A stretch of DNA of 64,000 bases from Ancistrus triradiatus. Taxonomy: Eukaryota; Chordata; Actinopteri; Siluriformes; Loricariidae. Positions 36,201-44,816 of the stretch are shown one piece after another; position 1 is the stretch's first letter, and every line of letters starts with the position of its first letter. The translations under genes and the position numbers were made by a program. The stretch spans positions 156,501-220,500 of the forward strand of contig JAJAGP010000419.1 in the NCBI GenBank assembly GCA_025084515.1, read 5' to 3'. Under the pieces are notes generated by a model. That model was not told the DNA's origin. It did no database searches and worked only from the letters and a program-made list of their open reading frames with translations.

Positions 36201-39200
36201 ATTACTTTTATTTATTATGATTTTCTACGCATGATGACAAGAGATGTGTTTGATTGATTTCACTGCACAGGCAACTGAAAGCTGAAAGACATACAGATAA
36301 TAATAGTTCTGTAGTGGGCTTCTATTTTTTACAAACATTTATTTAGCTTATGTAGCCTAACAAAACAGTTAGAAGTAAGTGTATAAAGATTTAACGTAGA
36401 AGCGATTACTAGGTGATTGTAACAGCATGGGCATAGCTCTGATTTGTGTGTCATGAAAGTCAATAAATGATAATTGACTGATTCACACTTTTTGGCAGTG
36501 TATAGTATGTAATTTTTAGGTGTGAATCTTGTCCCTAGCAGCCAGTCTGTGTTAAATGGAGATATGTGTTCTTGCTGCAATTGTATCTCTCCTGTCGTGA
36601 CAACACCACTGCACATATGACTTGGTAAAGTGTATGAGATGTAGTCTCTCTATTGCAGATCTACCTACGCTTCCTGGAGTATGAGATGCAGAACTCCAAT
36701 GAGTGCAAGCGCAACTTTGTCGCGGTGTATGATGGCAGTAGTTCAGTTGAGCACCTTAAGAATAAGTTTTGCAGTACTGTGGCCAATGATGTCATGCTGC
36801 TCACTTCGGTGGGTGTCATACGCATGTGGGCTGATGAGGGTAGCCGCAAGAGTCGCTTCCGTATCCTTTTCACCACCTTCCAAGAGCGTGAGACAGCCAC
36901 AGTTCACTACAACTTATTAATATTTAGCCGCTTTCAACCATTTTGAATTGACAGTAATCCTCTTCTGTGTATTTCATAGCTCCATGTGAGGAGGATACTT
37001 TCTTCTGCCATAGCAACATGTGCATTAATCACACCTTAGTGTGTAATGGGATCCAGAACTGTGTCTATCCATGGGACGAGAATGGCTGCAAAGGTATGTT
37101 ACCCACTTACGTGATAAATTATTGCAAGATTATTTGTTTCACTATGGTAATATAGCTGTAAAAATGTTATTGATTAAAGGTTGCCCTTACATAGATCAAT
37201 AAGCTTTTAAAAGGTTCTTTAGGCATTTGAGGCATGTTAACATTCATAACACTCCTAAAATTAAAGGATCCAAAACTGAGAAATTACTACTTTCTACCTC
37301 ACTCTGATGCTCATGTGGAACGATAGTATCAAAAAGACTTGAGTTGAGAAAAAATAATTCTGACTCTAAGATGTTCTACTGTTCTTAGCTCAGTATATAC
37401 AGTGGTGCTTGAAAGTTTGTGAACCCTTTAGAATTTTCTATAGTTCTGCATAAATTTGACCTAAAACATCATCAGATTTTCACACAAGTCCTAAAAGTAG
37501 ATACAGAGAACCCAGTTAAACATAAATGAGACAAAAGTATTGTACTTGGTCCTTTATTTATTGAGGAAAATGATCCAAGATTACATATCAGTGAGTGGCA
37601 AAAGTATTTGAACCTTTGCTTTCAGTATCCCAGATGCAGCAAAACAAGCCCAAACCATGATACTACCACCACCATGTTTCACAGATGGGATAAGTTTCTT
37701 ATGCTGGAATGCAGTGTTTTCCCTTCTCCAAGTGTAACGCTTTTCTTTTAAAGCAAAAAGTTCTACATGGTTCTCATCTGTATACAAAACATTCTTCCAA
37801 TAGCCTTCTGGCTTGTCCACGTGATCTTTAGCAAACTGCAGATGAGCATCAATGTTCTTTTTGGAGAGCAGTGGCTTTCCTTTTGCAACCCTGCCATGCA
37901 CACTGTTGTTGTTCAGTGTTCTTCTGATGGTGGACTCATGAACATTAACATTAGCCAATGTGAGAGAGGCCTTCAGTTGCTTAGAAGTTACCCTGCGGTC
38001 CTTTATGACCTCGCCAACTATTACACGCCTTGCTCTTGGAGTGATCTTTGTTCGCCAACCACTCCTGGGGAGGGTAACAATGGTCTTGAATTTCCTCCAT
38101 TTGTACACAATCTGTCTGACTGTGGATTAGTGGAGTCCAAACTCTTTAGAGATGGTTTTGTAACCTTTTCCAGCCTGATGAGCATCAACAACTCTTTTTC
38201 TGAGGTCCTCATAAATCTCCTTTGTTCGTGCCATGATACACTTCCACAGAACATGTGTTGTGAAGAGCAGACTTTGATAGATCTCTGTTCTTTAAATAAA
38301 ACAGGGTGCCCACTCACTCCTGATTGTCATCCCATTGATTGAAAACAACTGACTCTAATTTCACCTGCAAATTAACTGCTAATTCTAGAGGTTCACATAC
38401 TTTTGCCACTCACTAATATGTAATATTGGATCATTTTCCTCAATAAATAAATGACAGTGTAATATTTGTGTGTCATTTTTTAACTGGGTTCTCTTTATCT
38501 ACGTTTAGGACTTGTGTGAAAATCTGCTGATGTTTTAGGTCATATTTATGCCGAAATATAGAAAATTCTAAAGGGTTCACAAACTTTCAAGCACCACTGT
38601 AGGAAACACTTCCAGATACAGTGTCAGAGGCCATTTCTAGTAGCGATTACAACTTGATGTGTGGCAACCATGTAATGAATTGGTCAGGCGTTGTGCACAA
38701 TATCATAAATTTCCCTTAGACATTAATACTTACATTAGTCTTGTAGAGAAGCAGAGGGTACCTAGTTTAAAACTAAAAGAGCAATCTCCACAAACTAAGC
38801 CTGGCTTTATTGATTGGTTATTCAGTATTTGGGATAAGGTCCAGCACAGTCCTGCACAGGGATTTAATTAGAGTGATCGTACGGCACTGTGGCACAGCAG
38901 TTAGTGCAGTCGCCTCACAGCTCCAGTGTTCCTGGTTCAATCCTGACCTCGTTTGCTACCTGTTTAGACAAAATCAGTCCGATCTGAGTATGTATGACTA
39001 GTTTCAATATAACATTGTGTGTCGATGTAACCTTGTGTCTGTGTAATGACTGAATGTATATAGTGACTATAGAAGGGAAATGTCAAGATGAAAGCAAAGC
39101 TAGATCATAGGTAATTTATAAATCAAGGCCAGATTAATTGTTTATGTTCCCCAAAGAGGACATGTTGGGGAAAACGAGGATGTTTCATCACCCTAAAATT

Positions 39201-39937
39201 CTTATATTTTGACACTTCTTATGTGATGTATTATCTATTAACTAAAGTGAATGTCTTTTATATTACTAATGTTGAGCCAAAATGTTTGACCACCACCAGA
39301 AACAATAAAAAATGACCAGGCCTCTAATCACAAGTAGATTTAACAACAGAAACACATTTCATCCACCAGCGATTTGGTTTTGGTTGGATTTATTTGGCTT
39401 CTCTTCCATTCTTCCTCTTCAGAGAAAAGGAAAACCACAATCTTGGAAAACCTGGACCATACCAACATGACCATAATCGGGGTGACATGCGGAGTGGTGT
39501 TTATGCTGCTGACTGCATCGATCATTATCCAGGTCAAACAGCCACGCAAGAAGTACATTGTTAGGCGTGACGACTTTGACCCTGCTCTGCTGCGTGAGGC
39601 CCTTGAGCCACCTCACTACGAGTTGTGCGCTCTCAGACGGACGTCATCGCCTGAAGATTTTCCTGGACTGCGGCGCTCCTCATCCAAGTGCGTCCATGGC
39701 CACCACTGTGGCTCACAGGCATCCAGTGCACGTGGCAGCCGCAGTGACCTGAGCCTGGGTGCCCTCACCGAGACGGCCAGCAACCCACGCAGGAGCACCG
39801 TGTTGCTGATGCACAGTCATTCGTTAGAGGACCCTAATGTATGTGAGCTGGGGGACGAGGAGGAGGAGGAGGATGGTAGTGATATGGAGGTGGAGATGGA
39901 CAGAAATGTGCACCCATCCATGTGCAGTGGCTTCTGA
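27209..39937 (+). CDS. neto1l: NETO1-like CUB/LDLa transmembrane protein, complete (9 exons, 499 aa)
   Basis: NETO proteins are single-pass auxiliary subunits of kainate receptors at synapses; NETO1 also associates with NMDA receptors. Exons: 27209-27233, 29032-29094, 29210-29344, 29448-29696, 33424-33465, 33557-33684, 36659-36887, 36980-37093, 39423-39937. Coding length is exactly 1500 nt with matching phases. Signal peptide residues 1 to about 20 (MPVGTLLLVLTALTQAG), CUB1 about 42-155, CUB2 about 173-288, LDLa about 293-327 with six Cys and the WDENGC box (CNG..NC as in NETO1), TM about 345-366, cytoplasmic tail about 133 residues. Tail motifs KQPRKKY, PPHYELCALR, LRRSSSKC and HHCGSQ are closer to NETO1 than NETO2. 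The last residues are MCSGF after an acidic run, not the NETO1 TRV end. The human protein is 533 aa. The name neto1l follows fish usage; orthology is inferred. Confidence 0.93.
27861..28864 (-). mobile_element. Tc1-like family J element in NETO1-like intron 1
   Basis: TA-flanked ends CAGTCCCCTCCACA and, inverted, CAATCCCCTCCACAG. Minus frame 28017-28244 keeps the transposase C-terminus (YSPDIKLLEYLWGELKRRM, third catalytic acid in LEYLW). The rest is degraded, 1004 bp. Confidence 0.82.
29032..29094 (+). CDS. neto1l: NETO1-like exon 2
   Basis: Acceptor TTTGGTTTTAG, then VLTALTQAGFSTAQMGSAKT K and one base, donor GTATTG. Completes the signal peptide. Confidence 0.82.
29210..29344 (+). CDS. neto1l: NETO1-like exon 3, start of CUB1
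   Basis: VQNNSGVTPAGLCGVWLKEA, then HGGSFTSPNYPEKYPPDREC and TYILE. The first CUB Cys and the SPNYP motif are present. Acceptor TATCTCAG, donor GTCAGT. Confidence 0.95.
29448..29696 (+). CDS. neto1l: NETO1-like exon 4, rest of CUB1
   Basis: ASPRQCVDLYFDEKYAIEPS, WECKFDHIEVRDG, IIGRYCGQQ and SSGRYLWIKF, ending ARYNFTQ. Near-identical to human NETO1 in this block. Acceptor ATTTAAG, donor GTAATG. Confidence 0.96.
29697..30480. other. NETO1-like intron 4, first part
   Basis: Near 29905-30040 a segment starting GTGTCACGCTTGGCTGG followed by AC-rich sequence (CACAATACAAAACAATAAC) resembles the edge of a dispersed fish repeat. Otherwise unrecognised. Confidence 0.3.
30480..31600 (+). mobile_element. 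Tc1/mariner family E element, degraded
   Basis: Plus-strand fragments of a transposase: LTDFERE near the start, AFNSAFAVERHTAPTAGVMI near 31110, PACSPDLSPIWHLYNLLG near 31360 (third catalytic acid region, E lost) and QDLQAQLQHLW. Same family in reverse at 52870-53830, and a fragment near 47675. Frame is repeatedly broken; ends are approximate. Confidence 0.75.
31690..32600. other. GC-rich block with tRNA-like segment, unclassified
   Basis: Markedly richer in G+C and CpG than the intron around it. At about 31836-31910 the minus strand reads CAGTGGCTGAGTGGCATG ... GGTTTGAACCCC, like the A and B boxes of a tRNA(Ser/Leu)-type gene, but no complete cloverleaf is evident. Overlapping frames on both strands (98-111 codons) show no known domain. 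Probably part of a retroelement. Confidence 0.35.
32601..33423. other. NETO1-like intron 4, last part
   Basis: Unrecognised AT-rich sequence up to the exon-5 acceptor. Confidence 0.3.
33424..33465 (+). CDS. neto1l: NETO1-like exon 5, inter-CUB linker
   Basis: A 42-nt exon, DADFKDLEIPLLLP plus one base, between TTATTTCAG and GTGAGT. Human NETO1 has DPDFKDLGALKPLP here. Confidence 0.9.
33557..33684 (+). CDS. neto1l: NETO1-like exon 6, start of CUB2
   Basis: SCEFEMSGPEGFVESVMVEK, then EGKALQTEAVDCRWFIRAPT GSK; both expected Cys are present. Acceptor TTTGCAG, donor GTAACC, ends in phase 0. Confidence 0.95.
34635..34825 (+). mobile_element. tRNA-headed SINE, copy 5, with 9-bp target duplication
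   Basis: Full-length copy flanked by AATGAAAAG on both sides (34626-34634 and 34826-34834), the mark of LINE-driven insertion. Close to the family consensus, so relatively young. Confidence 0.9.
34835..35332. other. NETO1-like intron 6, unrecognised
   Basis: AT-rich with no supported feature. The same holds for 33685-34625 and 35905-36658. Confidence 0.3.
35333..35904 (-). mobile_element. pogo/Tigger-like deletion derivative, copy 2
   Basis: Inverted relative to 15528-16106, 572 bp, TA-flanked, ends CCCGTATTTTCC and CCGAAAAATACGG. Minus frame 35348-35665 includes AAREFNINESMVRKWRKQED and QVKTKLSFRRNL, the DNA-binding part of the lost transposase. Confidence 0.82.
36659..36887 (+). CDS. neto1l: NETO1-like exon 7, rest of CUB2
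   Basis: IYLRFLEYEMQNSNECKRNF, then VAVYDGSSSVEHLKNKFCST and MWADEGSRKSRFRILFTTFQ E. Acceptor TATTGCAG, donor GTGAGA after one extra base. Confidence 0.97.
36980..37093 (+). CDS. neto1l: NETO1-like exon 8, LDLa module
   Basis: PPCEEDTFFCHSNMCINHTL, then VCNGIQNCVYPWDENGCK. Six cysteines give the three LDLa disulfides; N replaces the first D of the usual calcium site, as in NETO1. Acceptor TTTCATAG, donor GTATGT. Confidence 0.96.
37400..38599 (-). mobile_element. Tc1 family B element, 1200 bp, in the last NETO1-like intron
   Basis: TA-flanked ends CAGTGGTGCTTGAAAGTTTG and inverted. Minus frame 37581-38108 carries the HTH and first catalytic Asp region (NVLYTDENHVELF, KHGGGSIMVWACFAASG). The C-terminal third is deleted just after it. 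A 191-codon plus frame over the same place is antisense. Confidence 0.92.
38879..39010 (+). repeat. tRNA-headed repeat, second SINE-like family
   Basis: GGCACTGTGGCACAGCAGTT, CGCCTCACAG and B-box-like GGTTCAATCC; resembles the heads at 52115, 53943 and 55482. Tail degraded. Confidence 0.45.
39423..39937 (+). CDS. neto1l: NETO1-like exon 9, transmembrane segment and tail
   Basis: EKRKTTILENLDHTNM, TM helix TIIGVTCGVVFMLLTASIII, then QVKQPRKKYIVRRDDFDPAL, PPHYELCALRR, LRRSSSKCVHGHHCGSQ. After that the tail departs from mammalian NETO1 and ends in an acidic run (residues about 472-490) and SMCSGF-stop. Acceptor CTCTTCAG. Confidence 0.96.
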
Positions 39938-40127
39938 TAAAGACTGTTGGAGATGTGCATGGAAAGTTGACACCATGTCTGGAAGTGACCAGTCTGCATC
40001 AGAGCATGACCGAATACAAACCAAAAAAACTTGAAATTATTATATCTTAAAGGTTATGTTAACCCAGTATAGATGATGATGTTGTAAGAAAAACATTTTC
40101 AGGTGCATCACATTATTAAATATGTAA

Positions 40128-40133
40128 AATAAA
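40128..40133 (+). terminator. Likely polyadenylation signal of the NETO1-like gene
   Basis: AATAAA about 190 bp after the stop codon, in a run of overlapping AATAAATAAA. First canonical signal downstream. Confidence 0.55.
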
Positions 40134-40461
40134 TAAATAAAAATGGTCACTTACTTAAAATAAAAACAACATGCGACATGCCATAAGTTTAAATGGGTAA
40201 GCACCACGAAACACAATTAAGTCACTTCTTATTGTTAAGTGTCTATAGCTTGTGGAGGACTGTAGAATATAATTAAATTGTTAGTGGCTGGGTGGAATCT
40301 GAATTATATGTCGATCATGTGAAATAGGTTTGCAGAAAATAAGATAGAGGACGAATGACACAGAATATAAAACCATCTGATAATGCATTTAATATGGCAA
40401 AAGGCACCTGTCTTTTATTATCTTTAATCTATTATAGGCAATGTACACACAATGATCACTG

Positions 40462-41321
40462 TAAAGAAAATATAATAAATAAAATACAATAATAGACTCA
40501 ATGATCACTTTATTAGGTACACCTCCTTATTTCTACACTCATTGTCCATTTTATCACTTACACTTACCATATAGAAGCACTTTGTAGTTCTACAGTCCAT
40601 CTGTTTGTCTGCATACTTTGTTAATCCCCCTTAGTCTGTTCTCTAATGGTAAGGCCCCCCACAGCAGCCCCACAGATCAGGTCCTATTTGAGTGGTGGAT
40701 CATTCTCAGCACTGCAGTGACAGCAGTGTGATGGTGGTGGTGTGTTAGTGTGTGTTGTGCTGGTAGAAGTGGATCAGACACAACAGTGCTGCTGGAGTTT
40801 TTAAACACCGTGTTCACTCAGTGTGCACTCTATTAGACATCTACCTTTTTGCTCCACCTTGTAGATGTAAAGTCAGAGACAGCAGCTCATCTGTTGTTGC
40901 ACAGTTTCTGTTAGTCATCCTCTAATCCTTCATCAGTGCCCACAGGATGCTGGTGGCTGGACATTTTTGTTTGGTGGATTATTTTCAGTACAGCAGTGAT
41001 ACTGAGGTGTGTCTGATCCACTCATACCAGCACAGCACACACTAACACACCACCATCACGTCAGTGTCACTGTAGTAATGATCCACCACCCAAATAGTAC
41101 CTGATCTGTGGGGGTCCTGATCATTAGAGAACATACTAAGGGGGATTAACAAAGTATGTAGAAAAACAGATGGACTACAGTCTGTAACTGTAGAACTACA
41201 AAGTGCTTGTATATGGTAAGTGTAAGTGATAAAATGGACAGTGACTGTAGAAACAAGGAGGTGTACCTAATAAAGTGATCATTGTGTCTATTATTGTATT
41301 TTATTTATTATATTTTCTTTA
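40462..41321. mobile_element. 860-bp inverted-repeat (fold-back) element
   Basis: Two arms of about 310 bp are inverted copies. The left begins TAAAGAAAATATAATAAATA and the right ends with its complement; both contain ATGATCACTTTATTAGGTAC and CAGATGGACT-type words. A centre of about 200 bp is not paired well. No coding frame. A diverged partial copy is at 44881-45195. Confidence 0.85.
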
Positions 41322-41443
41322 AATATCTTTGCTCTTTTAATTTTTATATTTAGCTTCTCTGTAGAAGATTCTCTGTATGTAACTATTATTCCAATTGATC
41401 AATTAGGTAACTTAGTTTAATTCTTGCATATTTGTGACAAGGC

Positions 41444-41530
41444 GTGTGTGTACCTTGTCTTGCTATACTTGTGAGGACCAAATGTCCCTATGGTGATAGG
41501 ACATTCTGGAATTTTGACTAGTGAAGACTG
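41444..41530 (+). repeat. TGTGAGGACC fold-back repeat, copy 1 (partial)
   Basis: GTGTGTGTACCTTGTCTTGC then ACTTGTGAGGACCAAATGTC, shared with 43610-43835 and 48690-48895. Confidence 0.6.
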
Positions 41531-41583
41531 TTTTCCAATCCTCACTTCTTAAATCCCTTTTTAATTATTTTTCATATATCATC

Positions 41584-41790
41584 TAGGCTGCCCAAGAAGG
41601 TTGGGTTCCTTTTTGAGTCTTGGACCTCAAAAGGTTTTAAGGTTTCTTCCTTTTGACATTTTGGGAGTTTCCCTTGCTACTGTTACACTAGGCTTGCTCA
41701 GTTATGGCTGTGGGCTTAGATAGTTGTAAAGCTCTTTGAGACAATGCTCCACTGTTAAAATCAATATATAAATAAATTTGACTTAACTGT
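41584..41790 (+). repeat. Dispersed repeat 3' end (LINE-like)
   Basis: Contains AAGGTTTCTTCCTTTTGACA, GTAAAGCTCTTTGAGACAAT and TATATAAATAAATTTGACTT, a very common fish repeat tail, probably a LINE 3' UTR. No reading frame. Confidence 0.5.
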
Positions 41791-42138
41791 TGGAGAAGGT
41801 TGTGAATCTCTTTGGTATTGACCAGCAAATCTCCCAATCTCTGTCTCTTCAAAAACTGAAGAGTATATGAAACCCATACATTTTTGTGCACCTGTTAGGG
41901 CTAAAACTGACAGGAACTTATCTCAAGACACTGGTAGAATCAATATCTAACAGGAAAAGCACTGTTATAAAGGAGCTATAATCAGGTATTTCTACACTGT
42001 TTCAATAAACAATAAGGACTAAGAGTGATACTTGTGTCCATCTGTGCTAACTTGTCCTTGTGGTGACTCTTTAGCCTGCTATGCACAATTGAGTGTGAGG
42101 AATTTGTGTTTGTTTATAACTCTTCTTAGCTACACATA

Positions 42139-42869
42139 CAGTGGGGCAAAAAAGTATTTAGTCAGCCACTGATTGTGCAAGTTCTCCTACTTAGAAATAT
42201 GGGAAAGGTCTGTAATTTTCATCATAGGTACACTTCAACTATGAGAGACAAAATGAGAAAAAAAGAGGAAAAAAAAAGGGAGATTATCAATGGTCTTTGT
42301 ATGTTCTTTTCCATTTCTCTTACAATTGCTCCCCCACAGATGATTTATTCACCACCCCAAACCTGCTTGCCTATTGTAGATTCACTCCTTTCCCAGCCTG
42401 GGTGGGTGGGCAGGTCTACAATCTCCTTTTTCCATGGTGTCTTTCAAAACAGCTCTTTGGTCTTGGCCATGGTTGAGTTGGAGAGTCTGGACTGTTTTGA
42501 GGTTTGTTGGAACAGGTTGGTCTTTTATTACCAGATACGAGGTCCAAAACCCCAGGTAACCAATTTAATACAGGTTAAACGAATGGTAAGGAAAGAAGAG
42601 CCCTTCTTAAAGAATTTTGTTACAGGTCCTGTGAAGCCAGGAGAATTCTTTGCATTGTTTGTGGGTGACCAAATAAATACTTATTTTCCACCATGATTTA
42701 CAATTAAATTCTTTTAAAATCCTACAATGTGATATCCTGGATTTTTTTTTTCTCATTTTGTCTCTCATAGTTGAAGTGTACCTATGATGAAATTACAGAC
42801 CTCTCTCATCTCTCTAAGTAGGAGAACGTGCCCAATCAGTGGCTGACTAAATACTTTTTTGCACCACTG
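42139..42869 (-). mobile_element. Tc1 family A element, 731-bp deletion copy with many small insertions
   Basis: TA-flanked, both terminal repeats normal. The interior 42290-42670 aligns to the HTH/leader part of the other copies, but with frequent one- or two-base insertions, mostly lengthened homopolymers (GGGTGGGTGGGC where others have GGTGC). No transposase frame survives. Confidence 0.88.
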
Positions 42870-43609
42870 TATGTTGGTAGAATGTGTGAGTAAGTACCAA
42901 ATATATATGCAACAATGCGTTACTCAGAATGATCTGATGGATACATGACTTTCTTGTAAATTTACATAGAAAATAAAGCAACATAAAAGTTTTAAATGTA
43001 ATGCCAATTCCTATTAAACAATGACAAAGCTTTAAATATACTAGTGCAGTATTGAAACCCATGGAAACCTATCCTGAAATGAATTCTTCCTGCTTAGCTG
43101 ATCTCTCATTTCTGATGATGTGAAGTCTTACCAAATTCCACCTGACAGTTTAAGTACCATGAAATCTCAACAGCTCCTGGACCGAACTGCACACCTCTAC
43201 TCCCCTCTACTAGTGGCAGATAGAGGTGAATCTGGTGCTCTGACAGTATGAGGAAAACCAGGAAAGGGTCCTAATGGCCAAGTTAGCTGGAGTAGAGATG
43301 AGAATCTGATTATTTGTCATGCCTGCTCTAATGCTGACTTTACCATCAGACATCTGGAGATCTTTGTACATTTTTTTTTTCCTGCTTGAATGTTTTGTGA
43401 ATCCTCCCTGGTAAAAAGACTAGAATATGTTGTGGACCATCACACAGTACGCAACATATGTTGTTTTTTGACAAGGCACTCATTAAGCTTATCACACTTA
43501 CTTTGATCACGTTGTTTAAACATCTTTTGATGTGTTCTGCAGATAGTTCCATGTTAATAACTCTAACAGTAACACTAAGACGTGCCTTAGGTCAATTGGC
43601 GTCTCTAAC
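42870..43609. other. Intergenic, unrecognised
   Basis: Between the NETO1-like gene and ATPSCKMT; no element or gene supported. Confidence 0.3.
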
Positions 43610-43835
43610 GTGTGTGTGTGTGTGTACCTTATCTTACTATACTTGTGAGGACCAAATGTCCCTATGGTGACAGAAATGGCAACTTTTATTTGAAAAACCA
43701 AAAGGGCCAAAATATTTGCTTTAGGTAACTGAGGATAAGGGTTGGGGTAGGTGTAGCGTTCATTAGCTGCAGTAGTTCTTCATTGTTATTCATGTCAATG
43801 GAAAGTCCTCACAAGGATAGCAAGACGTGTGCGTG
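43610..43835. repeat. TGTGAGGACC fold-back repeat, copy 2
   Basis: From (GT)n-ACCTTATCTTACTATACTTG and TGAGGACC to the inverted partner GTCCTCACAAGGATAGCAAG followed by (GT)n. Ends are complementary, as in a small non-autonomous element; no coding capacity. Confidence 0.65.
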
Positions 43836-44546
43836 CGTGTGTGTTCGTTCCCCGCGATGGACAAGGGCCATGTCGATGAACTTGCGCCCTCTGCTGCCGG
43901 TTATACCTCGGCTCTCCACGGCCGCGTGCTAATTGAGTATGGAAAACTAACGAATTAATGAATGATCATGATGAACTAAACACAATTGGATAAACATTGG
44001 CGCCTCCTTCTGGTTGACACTAGTCATTAATAAATTTACAATGGTAGAAAAATATATAAATACAGATCCATAAAAGGATTTCACTTTAAAACTGTCCTAC
44101 CGTAACATGCACAATAGCAATACAATTAGAAATGTGAATTTGTTTATTGTCTAATCTGCTAATGTTGACATGAAATCTTCTCAACAGCGATTTGAAAGCG
44201 GAACTCATTATGACATTTACTGAAGCAGATCGGAACACATAAAAGAGCAAACAATACACTAGATCTGAATGATGATGAATTTGTGATGTTGTCTGTCCAA
44301 CATAAATAAGCAATTATTACTCGCTGAATAAAACAAACAACTACTTTATATATACCTTATACAATAACAAACAGCAGGTGTGCGGAACTTACAAGTAATT
44401 TTTACCACGAGGTTACTGATTGTATTCCAAACAGCTCTATAATGCCTATGTAGGTGCACTACATCGGTTAAGTAGTAGCGGTGTATGCGCCCTATGTAGG
44501 GGCACTGTATAGGGGATTACGTAGAATTTAGCACAGGCTAGCTACA

Positions 44547-44816
44547 ATGTCGTTAGGAGTTGAGCTTCAGGAGACTTCTAATGGAGAATCTCAGGGTAGT
44601 AGTATTAAAAAGCGTGTAGGAATTGTAGTGACGTGTGCGTTAGGGGGATCGCTGGTGGCTTTATACGCTGTAGCTGGACCGTTTGTCGCTCCAGCTCTTA
44701 GGAAAATATGCCTTCCGTTTGTCCCCGCCACGAGCATTCAGGTCAAAAATGTCCTCAGCGCTTTTCAAGCCAGATCTGGTACCCTGGTGGACATTGGAAG
44801 TGGCGACGGGCGGATA
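44547..44816 (+). CDS. atpsckmt: ATPSCKMT exon 1
   Basis: ATG with A at -3, then MSLGVELQETSNGESQ and the membrane segment, ending at motif I GTLVDIGSGDGRI. Donor GTGAGT, phase 0. An upstream stretch (44450-44515) is a repeat-like GTAGG/CACTA sequence. Confidence 0.95.

Noticed and set aside
37767..38342. 191-codon plus frame
   Set aside because: Antisense to the Tc1 family B transposase; it shares its peptide with the antisense of the second family B copy at 47109-47408.
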